This document shows, piece by piece, positions 44,886-56,803 of a DNA stretch of 64,000 bases (positions are counted from its first letter, which is position 1; each line of letters opens with the position of its first letter). The notes under the pieces were generated by a model, which saw nothing but the letters and a program-made list of their open reading frames with translations, did not search any database and was not told where the DNA came from. The DNA lies in assembly GCA_023653785.1 (NCBI GenBank), contig JAMKCH010012768.1, forward strand, positions 1 to 64,000, given 5' to 3'. Both the position numbers and the translations under genes were made by a program. Source of the stretch: Ophioderma brevispina (Eukaryota > Echinodermata > Ophiuroidea > Amphilepidida > Ophiodermatidae).

Positions 44886-45014
44886 CTGACTTTCATACGC
44901 TAAATATAATCCATCTTTCTGCTTTTCAAACCAAACTGGGGGGTTGCCGGTTGCTGCACTTAAAAATACACGATCCCAGTACATAGAGTATAGTGGTTGT
45001 AGTACTGTATTCAT
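44886..45014 (-). CDS. Candidate first coding exon of an unidentified gene
   Basis: ATG at 45014 opens MNTVLQPLYSMYWDRVFLSA followed by ATGNPPVWFEKQKDGLYLAY and ESQ, ending at CAG|GTTAGG, an acceptable donor. Composition is balanced and not repeat-like. I do not recognise the protein. Downstream minus-strand sequence contains no exon I could link to it, and it lies upstream of INVS exon 1 on the same strand. Confidence 0.35.
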
Positions 45015-46914
45015 GACCTGTGAGGCCTAGGCCTTCAAATAACACCTTACAAGTTAGAATACAATGAACGTGTAATTAAGTTAACTTACACGGCAACATC
45101 TAAAGCAGCCATACAAACATAATCAGCACAAAGTTGGGATGATTCATTTGATATAAGAATACATTATATCCCCAGTACAAGCCCGGTAACAACATGGCTA
45201 CCCACTCAACAATGCCAGTAAAAGTACTGCTGTGAACCTGGCTGTGAAGACTCATCAAGTGTAAGTGAACAAAGGGCTTTTTAACTATTTTGACTAAAAC
45301 TCCTTAAAAAATGGTGGCTTATATTTTCACTTTTTTATCATTGCATTAACTGTAAAAATACTGATACCAACAATGCAAGATATTTATGTAGTTTGTTATA
45401 AATTGTATTTCCCTTTTAATCGCAGTCACACTACTCGCTGATATGTAATATAGTTTGTTCCCTAGTCCTGTGAAAAGAGTATGACCCCAATTTCAATACT
45501 TGTATGGAAGCTTGGCTGAGAATCCTCAATCTCATGCTAGCCCACAGAATGTACACTGTTTCCTATGGTTTGGAAGTTTCTGCTTTTGGGGGGTTCTTAA
45601 AGGAACTATCAGTGATTTGCTACATCAAATTTTTTTTTAAAAATCATCAAAATCAGATTTTTGGCATGGCTGTAACAGTACAGTTACCCCACATAACCCA
45701 CCCTGCACGTGATAATGACCAGAAGCCAAACCTTATACGGATAAAATGTGATATTTTAGTCACTACTGTCCGTACGGACACGTACTACAACACGTAAGTG
45801 AATGGAGATTCAGATCTTTGAACAACTGCTGCCGTTTTCATCCTTTTCTGGCATTTTCATTTGACCAAGACTTATGAGGATTTTACAGCCTTATCTACAA
45901 CTTTTAAGCTATTTCGGCAAATTCAAATATTTTGACTCTTTCCGGGGAATCACTGATAGTGTCTTTATTATGGTTTAGGTGGGGAGTGTGGCCTGGAAAA
46001 CCGGCCCAAAAATACATCAGTTTGATGAAACAGGGGGTCTATTTTTCCAGAACATGAAATTTTTCCCCTCCTCACCACTTTTAATCACAATTTCCAAAAA
46101 AATTTAACAATTGGTTTCTACTCTCTTTAGCATCAAATTCTTCTCCAAATGACCATAGAGACAAAACGTATTGCCCTCCACCTCGGACGAACAAAGGTAA
46201 TAGACATCCCTGTGATGAAAACGCCTCAAAAATTATACTAAGTCGATTTTTATACAATTTCTTTTCAAAATTAAAGGTGGCCTGTAAATTGATGATCCTC
46301 ATCACCATAATATTTGTTCAGGTTCATTAGATTAGTTTCAAGCAAGCCTTGTGCAAATTCCTGGTTTTAGCATAGCAAAATGCTACCCATTTTTGAAGTA
46401 ACTGATACACACAAATTTTGTTGTATAGCATTTTTTACAAATTCCTAATAATACAAAAGCATCCCATTTATGATAAATTGTCAAAAACTGCTATCCAAAA
46501 CAACCATTTCCGAAGGAATTTGCACACTGCCAGCAAGGATTATTCCCAAAATTTCAGTTGATTTTGAGGCGAGTGTTGATGTTATAAGCATGTATGTTTT
46601 GTTATCATCACGGTCCTTGGTTGATGTGTCTTTTTAGATTATTTTGCAAAATTTTCACCCAAAATAGGGTTGTTGCGGTGAAGAATTTTCAAAATTTCCC
46701 CACAAAAATACGGCTTTGTTTGGGACAGTGGTTAAGTTTCAAAAAATATGGGGTCTTTAGTGCGACATTTTCAAAAAGATATGGGGTCTTGGGTAACAGC
46801 AGATGCTGAAAACAAAAAAAAAAAAAAAAGGGGGCTTAAACGCCCTCATAGGCGTCACCTCCAATATGGGAGTGCCCCCCTTTCCCAGGACTCAAGTACA
46901 ATTATTTCACTGTG
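45015..46914. other. No gene seen
   Basis: AT-rich sequence. Repeated words such as ATATGGGGTCTT and AATTTTCACCC near 46.65-46.80 kb suggest an old repeat. A poly-A run lies near 46815. Open frames at 45504-45797 and 46081-46308 have no domain. Confidence 0.45.
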
Positions 46915-47520
46915 AAAAGTGTTTGGTACAGGATCTTTTGTTATGAGTTTGCACAAATACCATACGCAAACAACCTTGCTAATGTCCATTCAGTTCTGTA
47001 ACCAGGTGGGAAAGGGGGACAGCTTACCCCAAAATTATAAAAAGCCCCAAATACCCTAAAAAGGGCTCAAAAAGGCCCCTAAAATATGTTTATGTTTTGA
47101 AGGTGGAGCGAGCCAAAAATGGTTTGTTTTTGTTGTTGAAAGTTAAAATTTCAGTAAAAAAAGTCAACTTTGCTAAAATCCCCCCCCCCAATTTGGTGAT
47201 TTTTGCGAAGGTCCCCTTGAACAAAATCCCCCCCCCCAAAAAAAAATTGGTATAGCTGTCCACAGTCATTCGCCGCCACATGTCTGCAAGTGAAATCTAT
47301 GAAAATAGGGCCTTTTTGCAAGTTGAAATTAATTCATGGATGCCAGTGAAGTGCAAAGTTATACGTGTTCCAAGGTCTCAAATTTCGTGAAACAACAGAT
47401 AAAGTATTGCGTTACACCAGACTTTTTGTGTAGCAGAGAATCAATTAATGATTTGAGATGCTTTAGAATCAGTTGGTGTGATTTCATCAGAATCCGAGAT
47501 GATACTTTTTCAAAACTTAT
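46915..47520. repeat. Dispersed repeat, copy B, with a 270-bp insertion
   Basis: GCAAACAACCTTGCTAATGT (46967-46986) and GTGAAATCTATGAAAATAGG (47290), then GATGCCAGT (47339) and GATGCTTTAGAATC (47457), match the repeat at 11.7-12.0 kb. The segment 47000-47265, rich in CCCC and AAAA runs, interrupts the match and is absent from copy A. Confidence 0.55.
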
Positions 47521-48019
47521 TTTTCATAATTTAAATTTTCATAACTTTAAGCCTTAAATTTCAAACAAATTAAAATTGTGATATGTAAATTAAACATCTT
47601 TCGACGGGCCTGTGTAGCGTGTATGTTCAGTGTTACAGTTTCCCCCAAGGTTCCATGTATGAACCAGCCGGTTTTTCTGCAAATAATTATGTGAAAACCA
47701 ATCGATTGGAAGAAAACTTTCCTAATAGGCCACAAAAAAAATCTTCTTGATGACTCTTGGGTAAAGTTTGTTCAAGAAAAGAGGGAAAGAGTTCCCAAAT
47801 GTATCCCTCTTTAAATTGTAAAGGACAAATTCTTTTCCATTTATGGCCTAACAAATCCTAACCAGGGGGGGTAGGACACGATCCGCCCGATTTGGGCATT
47901 GGAGATTAACAAACGGTAATTTAGGGAACTGCTATGTGCATTATTGCAGTCTCGGTTCCAGTGACATTGCGAAATACATTTCTTAAACCTATAGATGTTC
48001 AAAAGATCTTAGTAATACA

Positions 48020-49470
48020 TTCTTCTTATCGTGTCCAAACACAGTGGTTCCCAATATGATCCAGCCAGAATGGGTACAAGCTCTGGCTGCATCACTGAAT
48101 TCCGCAAGGTCCTTGTTGTGCATTGTCTACAGCAATGGCAGACCAAGAGATTGTTCCATGTGTGGTGGCTGTCCCCAAACACACGGTAGTATCCTTGATC
48201 TGCTCCAGATTAGACCCCCAATGCTGCAAGGAAAGCCATTAAGCCCCATGAGGAGTCAGTTTCCGGTTGGGAGTGCTCACCAGTTTCAATACCGATAGAT
48301 GTACTTGGTTGATGGAAAGTTTCTTTCCACAAGGCGACTCTCTGACCTCCTTAGAGACTGGAGGTTTCGAGAGTTGACTTTGCGTAAGAATCTCTCTCTG
48401 GAGTTAAGGCGGTTTGCAGCAGATATCTGTCCAGACTTAGGGTGTTTCACATGATAATGGCAGTCACCGCTCTTGCAGTGACGGATGTCCTGGTGGAGCA
48501 CTTCCTGCTAGGATGTATAAGTTTTTCCGTTGTGTTGGACGGAGGCATCCGGTGATAAGCAGGTCAGGAGGCATTTTAAATGCTGAATCAAGCTCTTGGC
48601 ATGGGTTGATCTCTCTCCCCCCACACATACAGGGCGGCATACTCTGCACATGAGTAGACAGGCAAGTGCGCGCATCGATCTTTAAGGTAGGTTGGCGAGC
48701 AAACCCATCTTGTGCCAGATGTTGAGTTTGTGGAACAGGAATCCATGACAATATGCTACACAGGTTAGAGAGTTTTGCTAAAACAATAGCAGATCAGGGT
48801 TGAACCTCTTCTCCAACGGGCACTATGAAATAATGGCGGCAGCTTAGAGGCCGTGAAGGAGACGTAGATGTGGACTGTCTATCCATTCTTAGACAGCTTG
48901 TCGTCTTTGTTAGTTTCATTGTAACCAACCATTGGTACATGGCTGTTGAGGTCACCAATGAAGAAGTGAGGTTGGTGGAATCCCCAGGTTGAGTTGAGGT
49001 GCTTGAAGTCTACGGATGGAGGTTTGTAGACGGATGTAACTATGACAGAGCCTAAGCTCATGGTGAGGACTTCGATGTTTTCATCATCAGACATTGGATG
49101 TTTTTTTTTTGGCCTTCTACTAGGGTGCCTGTTTCACAAATATACACTTCCTTATTGTCATGTGGTCCTCTCTCGGGGGCAAGGACCATTCCTGGTATGG
49201 TTGGGCGGTGTTATGAGTCCTCTGTGGGTTTCCTGTAGACATAGGACATCTCATTGGAGACTGTTACACAAATCAGCACTGGATGTTACTTTTTGAATTG
49301 GAAAAACCCTCCACATCAATGTAGAGATTAGTTCGCTGCTTGGCGTTACTACAGTGGAGACCACACGACGGTTTCTCCTACTTTCATTTGGAAAAGTATT
49401 GACATCCAAATCCGGCGGGGTTAGTGGATTACCCCGCTGCAATACTAGTGTAATTTCCAATATGTTCATT
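48020..49470 (-). mobile_element. Degenerate non-LTR retrotransposon with endonuclease and C-terminus, RT core missing
   Basis: On the minus strand, VTSVYKPPSVDFKHLN and FFIGDLNSHVPMVGYNETNK (48910-49040) are the endonuclease domain with its GDxNSH box. KLPPLFHSARWRRGS follows near 48830. The next coding sequence, LYILAGSAPPGHPS near 48465-48530 and CVWGQPPHMEQSL near 48150 (the C-x-C-G...H zinc motif of the C-terminus), belongs to the far end of such polyproteins. The reverse-transcriptase core is absent, so the copy is internally deleted. Many stops are present. Confidence 0.8.
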
Positions 49471-52019
49471 TAGTTTAGGCCTAGTCCTTTAGTCAAGTCT
49501 GTGTGTAACCGTTCAATATGGCGTAAAAGCGCCCTCCCTACCGTTAAGTCTTTGAACTCTACGAAGATACCATCTGACATAGACTATCAAGGGAAGCAAA
49601 TGTCTTGGCAGATCCCTTGTCCAGAGCTGCCTTAATTTTGTTCAGAAATTTAGTATTACAATACTTGTACTACCGTCTAAAAGCAAGCAATGCATACATT
49701 ATCATAAAAAGTGTAACATTTGAACTGTGTACACTGTATGTAAAATTACCACAAAATGGTAAAGAGGTATAAAGCCAGATTTGGAAATTTTCCATTTCAT
49801 CAAATTTTCTTTTTTAAGGGGGAGGATGTATATAGCCTCCATTTTTCTGATTAAACTTTTTAAAAAATATTATTTTCTCAATTTATTTTGAAAAAGTATA
49901 TTTCCACGGGAAAGTACTTTTGTTAACTATAAAAGAGAGAAGGGGAATATCCCTAGAGTTGTTTTTGCAAAATGCACCTGTTAAGGTAGTATTGCACGGG
50001 AGAAGGGGAATTCCCCAAGATATGCTAACTTACAAACTGAGTCCAACTTGTTTTATTCTTTAAGATCCAAAACATGTTATAAGGTTCTGGAATTCCCCAT
50101 TAAGTATAAATGGAATGATGCAATTCAGGTGATTAAATTTTGTGACCTTGATTTGACAGTGCTATGTTATTTTTGCTTAGGATGATGTAATGGATTATTG
50201 TAGAAGGGAATCTAGCTGCAAGTTAGTTAAAATACCTGTCACTGGAAGGACTGGGGTCAGCAGTTGTAATCAGCTATGCAGTATAGTTATACCTAGTTTT
50301 ACACCTACAATAATGGTAATTTATGCTCCACCACAGTGCCGAATTTTAATTTATATTGAAACGGGATTGAGAGATTGTGCTCTGTAATTGTTAAATAATA
50401 ATTTATGACAAGTAGTAAAATGAGTAGTATAATCCTCCCCATTCATAAATCATGCCGCGCACAGTATGCATTATTCCATGAGCAAGATAACCCTACCTGT
50501 GGATGGCCGATCTTTCTAGCCAATCAGAGCATCGCCAACGCGTGATAATCTTTACCGCTCAATCATTAGGCTTCATTCATCTCGTCCATTAGTATCCTTA
50601 CCGTCAACAGTGAAGGAACGCTACTGTATGTAAGAAGACAACAATCCACCATTTTATAGCAGAAAATCATTGGACGCAAGTTTTTTTGAATTATGTGAGG
50701 CAGGTTATAATCAGGCAAGCGATTGGGTTTCGTAAATCAGTTATGTTTACGTATAATAGGGGACGAGAGATGATGGTTTTCGTTTCATTTTGTTGTGCAA
50801 ATGTACCTGTATCCATGTTGACTGAAATTGTTGTGTTTACATGCTTACTTTTATACGAAGTCATGCAATCTTGGCCTTGTAAGTCACTTTAAAAAAAGTT
50901 TTTGTTGTTGCTATCGAATGTGGATGTCAAGTTCATTGATTATTTATTTGAGGTAAATATGAAAATTTGCTGTGTAAAATGTAATGCATGACTGCACAGA
51001 AGCGAAGATTGAGTCAGAATTTTTCCGTTAAAACATTGTACATTTTTCATGATTTTTATTAATTATCCAGCCCATTTGATTTTCAAAAATAATTATTCCA
51101 TGCAATTTCCACAATAATGGGGGGGGATGATTTGGTATACCTTCTCGTCTTCTAGTCATCTTAGTTGTGCGCTGGGAGCAGAGAAAACGATCCGATAACC
51201 TGACAAAATTTGTTGTTGTCGCGTTAAGCCATTCGCGCAGTGAATTGAAAGCTCCCCCCCACCGCCCTATGTAAGTGCATAGCAATGTGTTTGTTGTCGT
51301 TTGCTTATTTCCGTCTAACATACTGCGGATGTTTCACTCCAAATTAGAAGGAAATATTACTTTGTGATCAAAAACTAGTTCATAATTAAAACCGCAGTAG
51401 TGTGTATATCATTTGGAATGTTTTTTTCAGTAGAAACCTATGCTGATGCTTATGCTGGCGAGATAGAAAATTCGGTCAGTTTTTTTTGTGTGTAAGCAAA
51501 CATTGCGTAAGGTAGTACTGCGTGTGATTGCGTAGCTCCTCCATTTTGTGCGTCTTCCTCACTGCTTGGGCTTTCTGTGCAGCGTGGTAGCCTTCATCAA
51601 TTGAAATTGATTAATACAATGAGCTATGTCCGCTCATGCAAAGACTAGACTGGCGGGTTATTTAGATTAAATTGATCAAATTGCGCGTACAAAATATATT
51701 GGCGCATTTAAGGAACTCATAAGAGATTTTTATTTTTAAGATATTTTACAAGATGATAGTGAGTTATTTCAAATTAAACTTTATCATTAAAGTAATCGCG
51801 TGATACATGCTGGCGGAATTGTGTATAGTTGTTTGTTTATAATTATTATTACTTTAGGCTGGCAGGTAACTCACATCATATCGCCATGGTGACATGAACG
51901 TAGGGGGGATGGTGTGAGAAAATAATAAAAAAAGTAAAATAATACAGCCATGTAACGTCATATTATTTAATGTACGAACCCGTTTATTTAAGCAAAGAGG
52001 TAAGATGAGATTTTGGTGG
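49471..52019. other. No gene seen; possible CCAAT-type promoter
   Basis: Mostly AT-rich. Near 50520 the sequence AGCCAATCAGAGCATCGCC has a good CCAAT box next to CpGs (CCAACGCGTG), but no coding exon follows within 1.5 kb on either strand that I can support. Confidence 0.4.
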
Positions 52020-52405
52020 GGTCCATACCAGAACAGTGTCCACCATGTCAACAAACTAAATGTGTCACATCCAATGTCACAAACTAAAATCTCACGGCGA
52101 GATTTTCCCACATCGCCCTGGTCACCCCTTAAAACGTGTCACATCCAAATGTCCAAAATTAAAGTGTCCACATCCAAATGTCACAAATTAAAATGTGTCA
52201 CCAATGTCAACAATTAAATGTGTCACATCCAATGTCACAAATTAAAATGTTGCACATCCAATGTCACAAATTAAAATGTGTCACATCCAAATGTCACAAA
52301 TTAAATGTGTCACATCCAATTTCACAAATTAAAATGTTCAGCATCCCAAATGTCCAAGATCACAAATTATATGTCACATATGTCACAAATTATAAGTCAC
52401 CACTT
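52020..52405. repeat. Minisatellite, 27-29-bp unit, about 11 units
   Basis: The unit is approximately TGTGTCACATCCAATGTCAC followed by AAATTAAAA. Copies run from about 52050 to 52400 with small indels. Translations in this area are shadows of the repeat. Confidence 0.9.
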
Positions 52406-52469
52406 TTATTCACAATGGAGATGAAATGCATGCGAAAGGCAGGCAACCTCACCGTAGTGCTCGGCGTCT

Positions 52470-53065
52470 TGTAGGGTGAGGGCTATCCTTCATTAAATAA
52501 TATCAAGTGACAATAAATATAGTTGACAACCGTGCAAAAAGGCAAACGCCTCGCCTATGTTTCTGATAATCCTTGTAAGGTGGCAAAGCCCCTGTGTCCT
52601 GATTTCTGGTGGAGGGAGGGCTTAGCCTTCCATAAAATATAACAGTACAATAAATATATTTGACAACGCATGCAAAAAAGGCAACGCCTCGCCTATGTTT
52701 TCTTGCTATCTTGTAGGGGGCAAAGCCCCTGTGTCCTGATTTCTTGTGGGGTGGGCTTACCCTTCAATAAATAATAACAAGTGACAATAAATACATGTGA
52801 CCACGCATGCAACAAGGCCAAAAAAAGCGCCTCGCCTATGGCTACTGGAATATCTTTGTAGGGGGCAAAGCCCTGTTCCTGATATCATGGTGGAGGTTGA
52901 TGGCTTAGCCTCAATAAATAATACAGTGACAATAATCTAATGTGACAACGCATGCAAAAAGGCAAGCGCCTCACCTATGTTTACTTGATATCCTTTGTAA
53001 GGGGCAAAGCCCCTGTGTCCTGATATCTTGTGGGAGGTGAGTGCTAGCCTTCCATAAATATAAAG
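52470..53065. repeat. Tandem repeat, about 143-bp unit, 4 units
   Basis: The block GGCAAAGCCCCTGTGTCCTG recurs near 52580, 52728, 52864 and 53005. Between copies are ATAAATAATAACAAGTGACA, GACAACGCATGCAAAAAGGC and GCCTCGCCTATGTTT. The unit contains its own inverted words GGGGCAAAGCCCC. Confidence 0.9.
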
Positions 53066-53224
53066 TGTGACATGAGCATCACATGGAGTTGGTTACCATG
53101 GTGGACGATGAACATCAGGTGGCTACGAATCTGTGTGGCGACGAATGTCACGAAGAAGCAGTTGTCTTGTGTTGGCACCCACTGGTGTCCTCCTTTTACA
53201 TGTTAATTATATACTAAGGTGGGT

Positions 53225-53585
53225 AAAGTAAGTATCAAACCATGTGTGGTAAAGACAAACATTGCACCCTAGGTTCATATGGTATGTTTTACGATTGCCG
53301 GCCATGCCTAGATGGTGGAACTCTGCCCAAAAAGTGCTTTCCCTATTGTGTTGTGTAAGATATCAAACCTCCATGTGTGTAAATACAGACAGATGCACCC
53401 CCGGTGTCATATGGCATGTATTTACGATTGCCGGCGCATGCCTAGAGTGGGGAACCTCTGCCCAAAAAGTGATTTTTACCATTGTGTTATTATATTTAGA
53501 GAGGATCAAAACTCAATGGTTGGTAATGCAAACATACGCACCCTAGGTGTCATATGATTGTATTTACGATTGCCGGCCAATGCCT
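53225..53585. repeat. Tandem repeat, about 130-bp unit, 3 units
   Basis: TTTACGATTGCCGGCC and ATGCCTA followed by TCTGCCCAAAAAGTG recur near 53287, 53410 and 53553, with TGCACCCTAGGTGTCATATG before each. The array follows directly on the 143-bp array and is unrelated to it in sequence. Confidence 0.9.
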
Positions 53586-54410
53586 AAGGGGGGCCCCCGC
53601 CAAATTTTTAATCTTAGTTTTAAGGGATATCCTGAGTGGCCCATAGCCTATTTTGCCCAGATTGTGTATGAATAGGGTCATACGTAGTGGGCCCATGTAT
53701 ACGTGAGTCAATTTTTTAAATCAATGATGCGTGAGGACAGACATAGCGTGTTAAGATAATTTGAGAACTTTTAACTTGCATTATTTATCCTGCCGTCCAC
53801 AGGTACCCTCCCAAGCATCTGTAATTCCCAAGCTGGTTTAACTGTATGTGACGTATTGGTAATAAATCTAGAATTGTGAGCTTTATAAAAATAGGTATGG
53901 TGACCGAGTTCATGTTCGTTTTCACCGGAAGAAGCATAGGGTTCTGCCCCTATAACTTACCCAGGCCAACCGATCCACAGACGGAGGTTGCGGCCCCTGC
54001 GCGCTCCCGCTAAATATTTTCAATTCCGTGTGAGCAGAGTGGCTGTAATTCTTCTACTGTCGTCTTTGAAGCGAAGTACTGAATCAAAATAGGATTCCCA
54101 ATTGTGGACTTTAGAAATCGGGGGATTATCTTGGACTATATACTGTGGAATATTGTCGCCGAGGGACTTTGTAACCTTTTCGTCTTTGAACATGCTGGAC
54201 AAAGTAATTTCAGGACTGAGAAGATTCCCCATGGAATATATTACCTGAGGAGTTCTGTGTTACTTTTTGCATGCTTTTCATTTTTTTTTGAGTCTTCGCT
54301 GTGAGGACATATCATCGTTGCACTGCAATGCTTCCTTGTGGACATTAGTGGATGTTCTTGATGACAATAAGTATCTTAACTGATTGTGTGTCTAATTATA
54401 TTGTAAATGT
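53586..54410. other. No gene assigned; short minus-strand frame
   Basis: A minus-strand frame at 54020-54232 contains VHNWESYFDSVLRFKDDSRR, which looks protein-like. I recognise no family, and it may be a retroelement remnant given the LTR fragment next to it. Confidence 0.3.
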
Positions 54411-54560
54411 TTGTTTTGGACATACAATTCTTGAACCAGGAGCAAAAAATCATTAAATCTGTTGATAACCTTGAAGATCTTTGTGCACAAGGCTCAGTTT
54501 ATTTTTGTTTGAAAGGTATTTCTGTCCCTTATTTTGACGTCCCCAAGGCGTCATAACAGT
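54411..54560 (+). repeat. LTR 3' fragment, second copy (possible solo LTR)
   Basis: TTGGACATACAATTCTTGAA, ATCATTAAA, GTGCACAAGGCTCAGTT, GTTTGAAAGGTATTTCTG and TGACGTCC match, in order, the LTR-like sequence at 56645-56788. No primer binding site follows here, so this is an isolated LTR fragment of the same family. Inverted words TATACGGCTAC and GTAGCCGTATAC lie nearby at 54726-54815. Confidence 0.6.
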
Positions 54561-56644
54561 CATGACAGTGCACATGGTGCAGAACGTATTACGTTTCTGC
54601 ATAATATTCACACCAAATATTTTGGAACAGTACAGGAAAAGAATTGGTTGAGTAACGGGAAAACTAAAAGTGTTGTTGACACTATTATTTTTCCCGTAAT
54701 ATTATAGGGAGTTTTCCCCGTAGCTGTATACGGCTACCTAACCCCGGGGTTCCTTTCCGTATACAGGCTATAATAACCAAACGGGCTGTTTGGGTGTTGA
54801 GTAGCCGTATACGTCTACGCGCGTGTCCACAGTGGATCGGTTATATAGCCGGACACGTCAGTGTGAAGAACGATCCATGCCACACTTCATGTACGACCTT
54901 AGTGCAACCAAGAGATTTCACCTATCAGGTGTCCTCAAAAAATCGACAAGTACTGATTTTTTTTTTTTTTTTTTTGCCCTGATGTAAAAGCTTTTTCATC
55001 ATAAAAAAAAATATCCCCATCGAGAAGGATGAAGCTGAGAATGTTTCTTTGGTACAAACTTGTGCAATTTCTAATTCGTAGAGGAGCAAATACGAAATTT
55101 CCGCCTCTGTTTTAAACATTGAATATAATCAATTTAGGAATAGGAGCTGCCAGAGTTTTTGGACTTCCCGATCTTTGCACCAAAGATTCTCCTGGAGCGA
55201 GTGCGAATTATTCTAGTACACAACTGCATAGTCCAATTAGTATGATTTTTAATTTGCTTTTATCCCATCTCTCTTATTTACTTTTTGAGATATAATTTTT
55301 TAAGTGGAAACAATTAAATTGATAAGATATTCAGGTGCAGAAGTTACATTTTGATCAACTATAACTTTTGAACGGAACTCCGATTGTCGTCAAATACAAA
55401 AAGCCACAAAAGGTCATTTGTCTTCCCAGTTTTCATGTGTAGTTTATATTTTAGCCCTCTGAAGGGGTAATTCCACATTAATGTATAAATCGTCTATAAG
55501 AGCAAACAATTTATAAAACCCAAGACGAATATAACTAAATATAATATTCGTCTCAGATAAAACACAAATAACACTAAAGTAGATTTTAAGGAATAAGAGG
55601 AACAAAATATATAAGTAAAAAGTGACAAAATAAAAAATAATGAATTAAAATATCTAAATAAAACATAAAAAGTATCATAAATAAAAAATGCTGTATTCTG
55701 CCCCCACCCTTACCTTTAATTTTTCCCAAGTCCAGAATTTGTTTTCTTTCATTTCAGGATTTTCACAATGTACATTACTCCAAAAAATAGCGTCTCAACA
55801 AACAGTTTCATTCACACTTAAAAAATTTTTTGAACAACAAAAAATTACGTTTTAAAATCCTTTATAAAAATACAACCACATTTTTAAAAACGGTTCTTCG
55901 ACCACTTGCGACAGACCCCGATGACAGATCGATTATATGCGAAACTGAGTACGGTACAAAAGTACATTTTTGCCTATGTACAGGAATTCTTTTAATGAAG
56001 GCTAAAAAATGTTTTAACTTTTCACGATATTTTTTATCCTATTAAAAGAATTGGATAACTGTACTCTCATGACCTTTTCCCACAAAACGGCCGAACCTCA
56101 CAAACCACTTACCCCACCACGATGCAGCTTGGAAAATAATTTTTTTTATCGACTCTAACAAACAAATTGAAAAAGAGGCACAAAACCTACAGACAGAAAA
56201 ACGGGATTGTTTATTATTGGGCTACATGGCTTTAATAAATGAAGGGACTGGGGACTACGTTTTTGATGAACCAGACACCTTCCATAACTTGTGTAATCCC
56301 TCTACTATCTTCTGTAATGTCTTTTGTTCACCGAGCTAAAGACTCATATTTCTTCTTTGACATCTGCCCAAAATTGTGCAGTTTTTATTTTATTACACGC
56401 AGGAAAATCCGACAAGACTGCATTTAACCGATAAATGGTTTCCTCCCAAATTCCAAATCTGCTTCAAAAAAGATGTAATAAATTCATTAACAATATTTTT
56501 CAGATAAATAATAACTTCTGATCTGGATCGGTAAGCATGCACGTATCAAGCTGCCCCAAGCCCATCGATTCACCTTTGACCACTTGACTTGATATGCAAA
56601 TTAGCCGCCTATAGCATTACAAACAAACACCGTCAGCTCTTGGT
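54561..56644. other. No gene seen
   Basis: AT-rich. A T-homopolymer of 19 lies near 54957-54975. An imperfect inverted pair around 54720-54850 (GTATACGGCTAC / GTAGCCGTATAC) could form a cruciform. No coding exon recognised. Confidence 0.5.
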
Positions 56645-56803
56645 TTTTGGACATAACCAAGAATTCTTAACCAATTACAATCATTAAAAACGGTTAATTT
56701 ATATAATTTAGATCATTTGTGCACAAGGCTCAGTTATTTGTGTTTGAAAGTATTTCTGGCCTTGACGTCCACGAGACAACATAACAGAATTGGGGGCTCG
56801 TCC
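56645..56803 (+). repeat. 5' LTR end and primer binding site
   Basis: The LTR 3' part (56645-56788) ends with ATAACAGAAT. TGGGGGCTCGTCC follows at 56791-56803, then TTGGGAAT. This is the well-known tRNA-Pro primer binding site TGGGGGCTCGTCCGGGAT, with two extra T and one change at its end. It marks where minus-strand synthesis of the downstream element would begin. Confidence 0.75.

Noticed and set aside
52005..52474. Lys/Ser/His-rich frames near 52.2 kb
   Set aside because: They are translations of the 28-bp minisatellite, reading the same phrase repeatedly.
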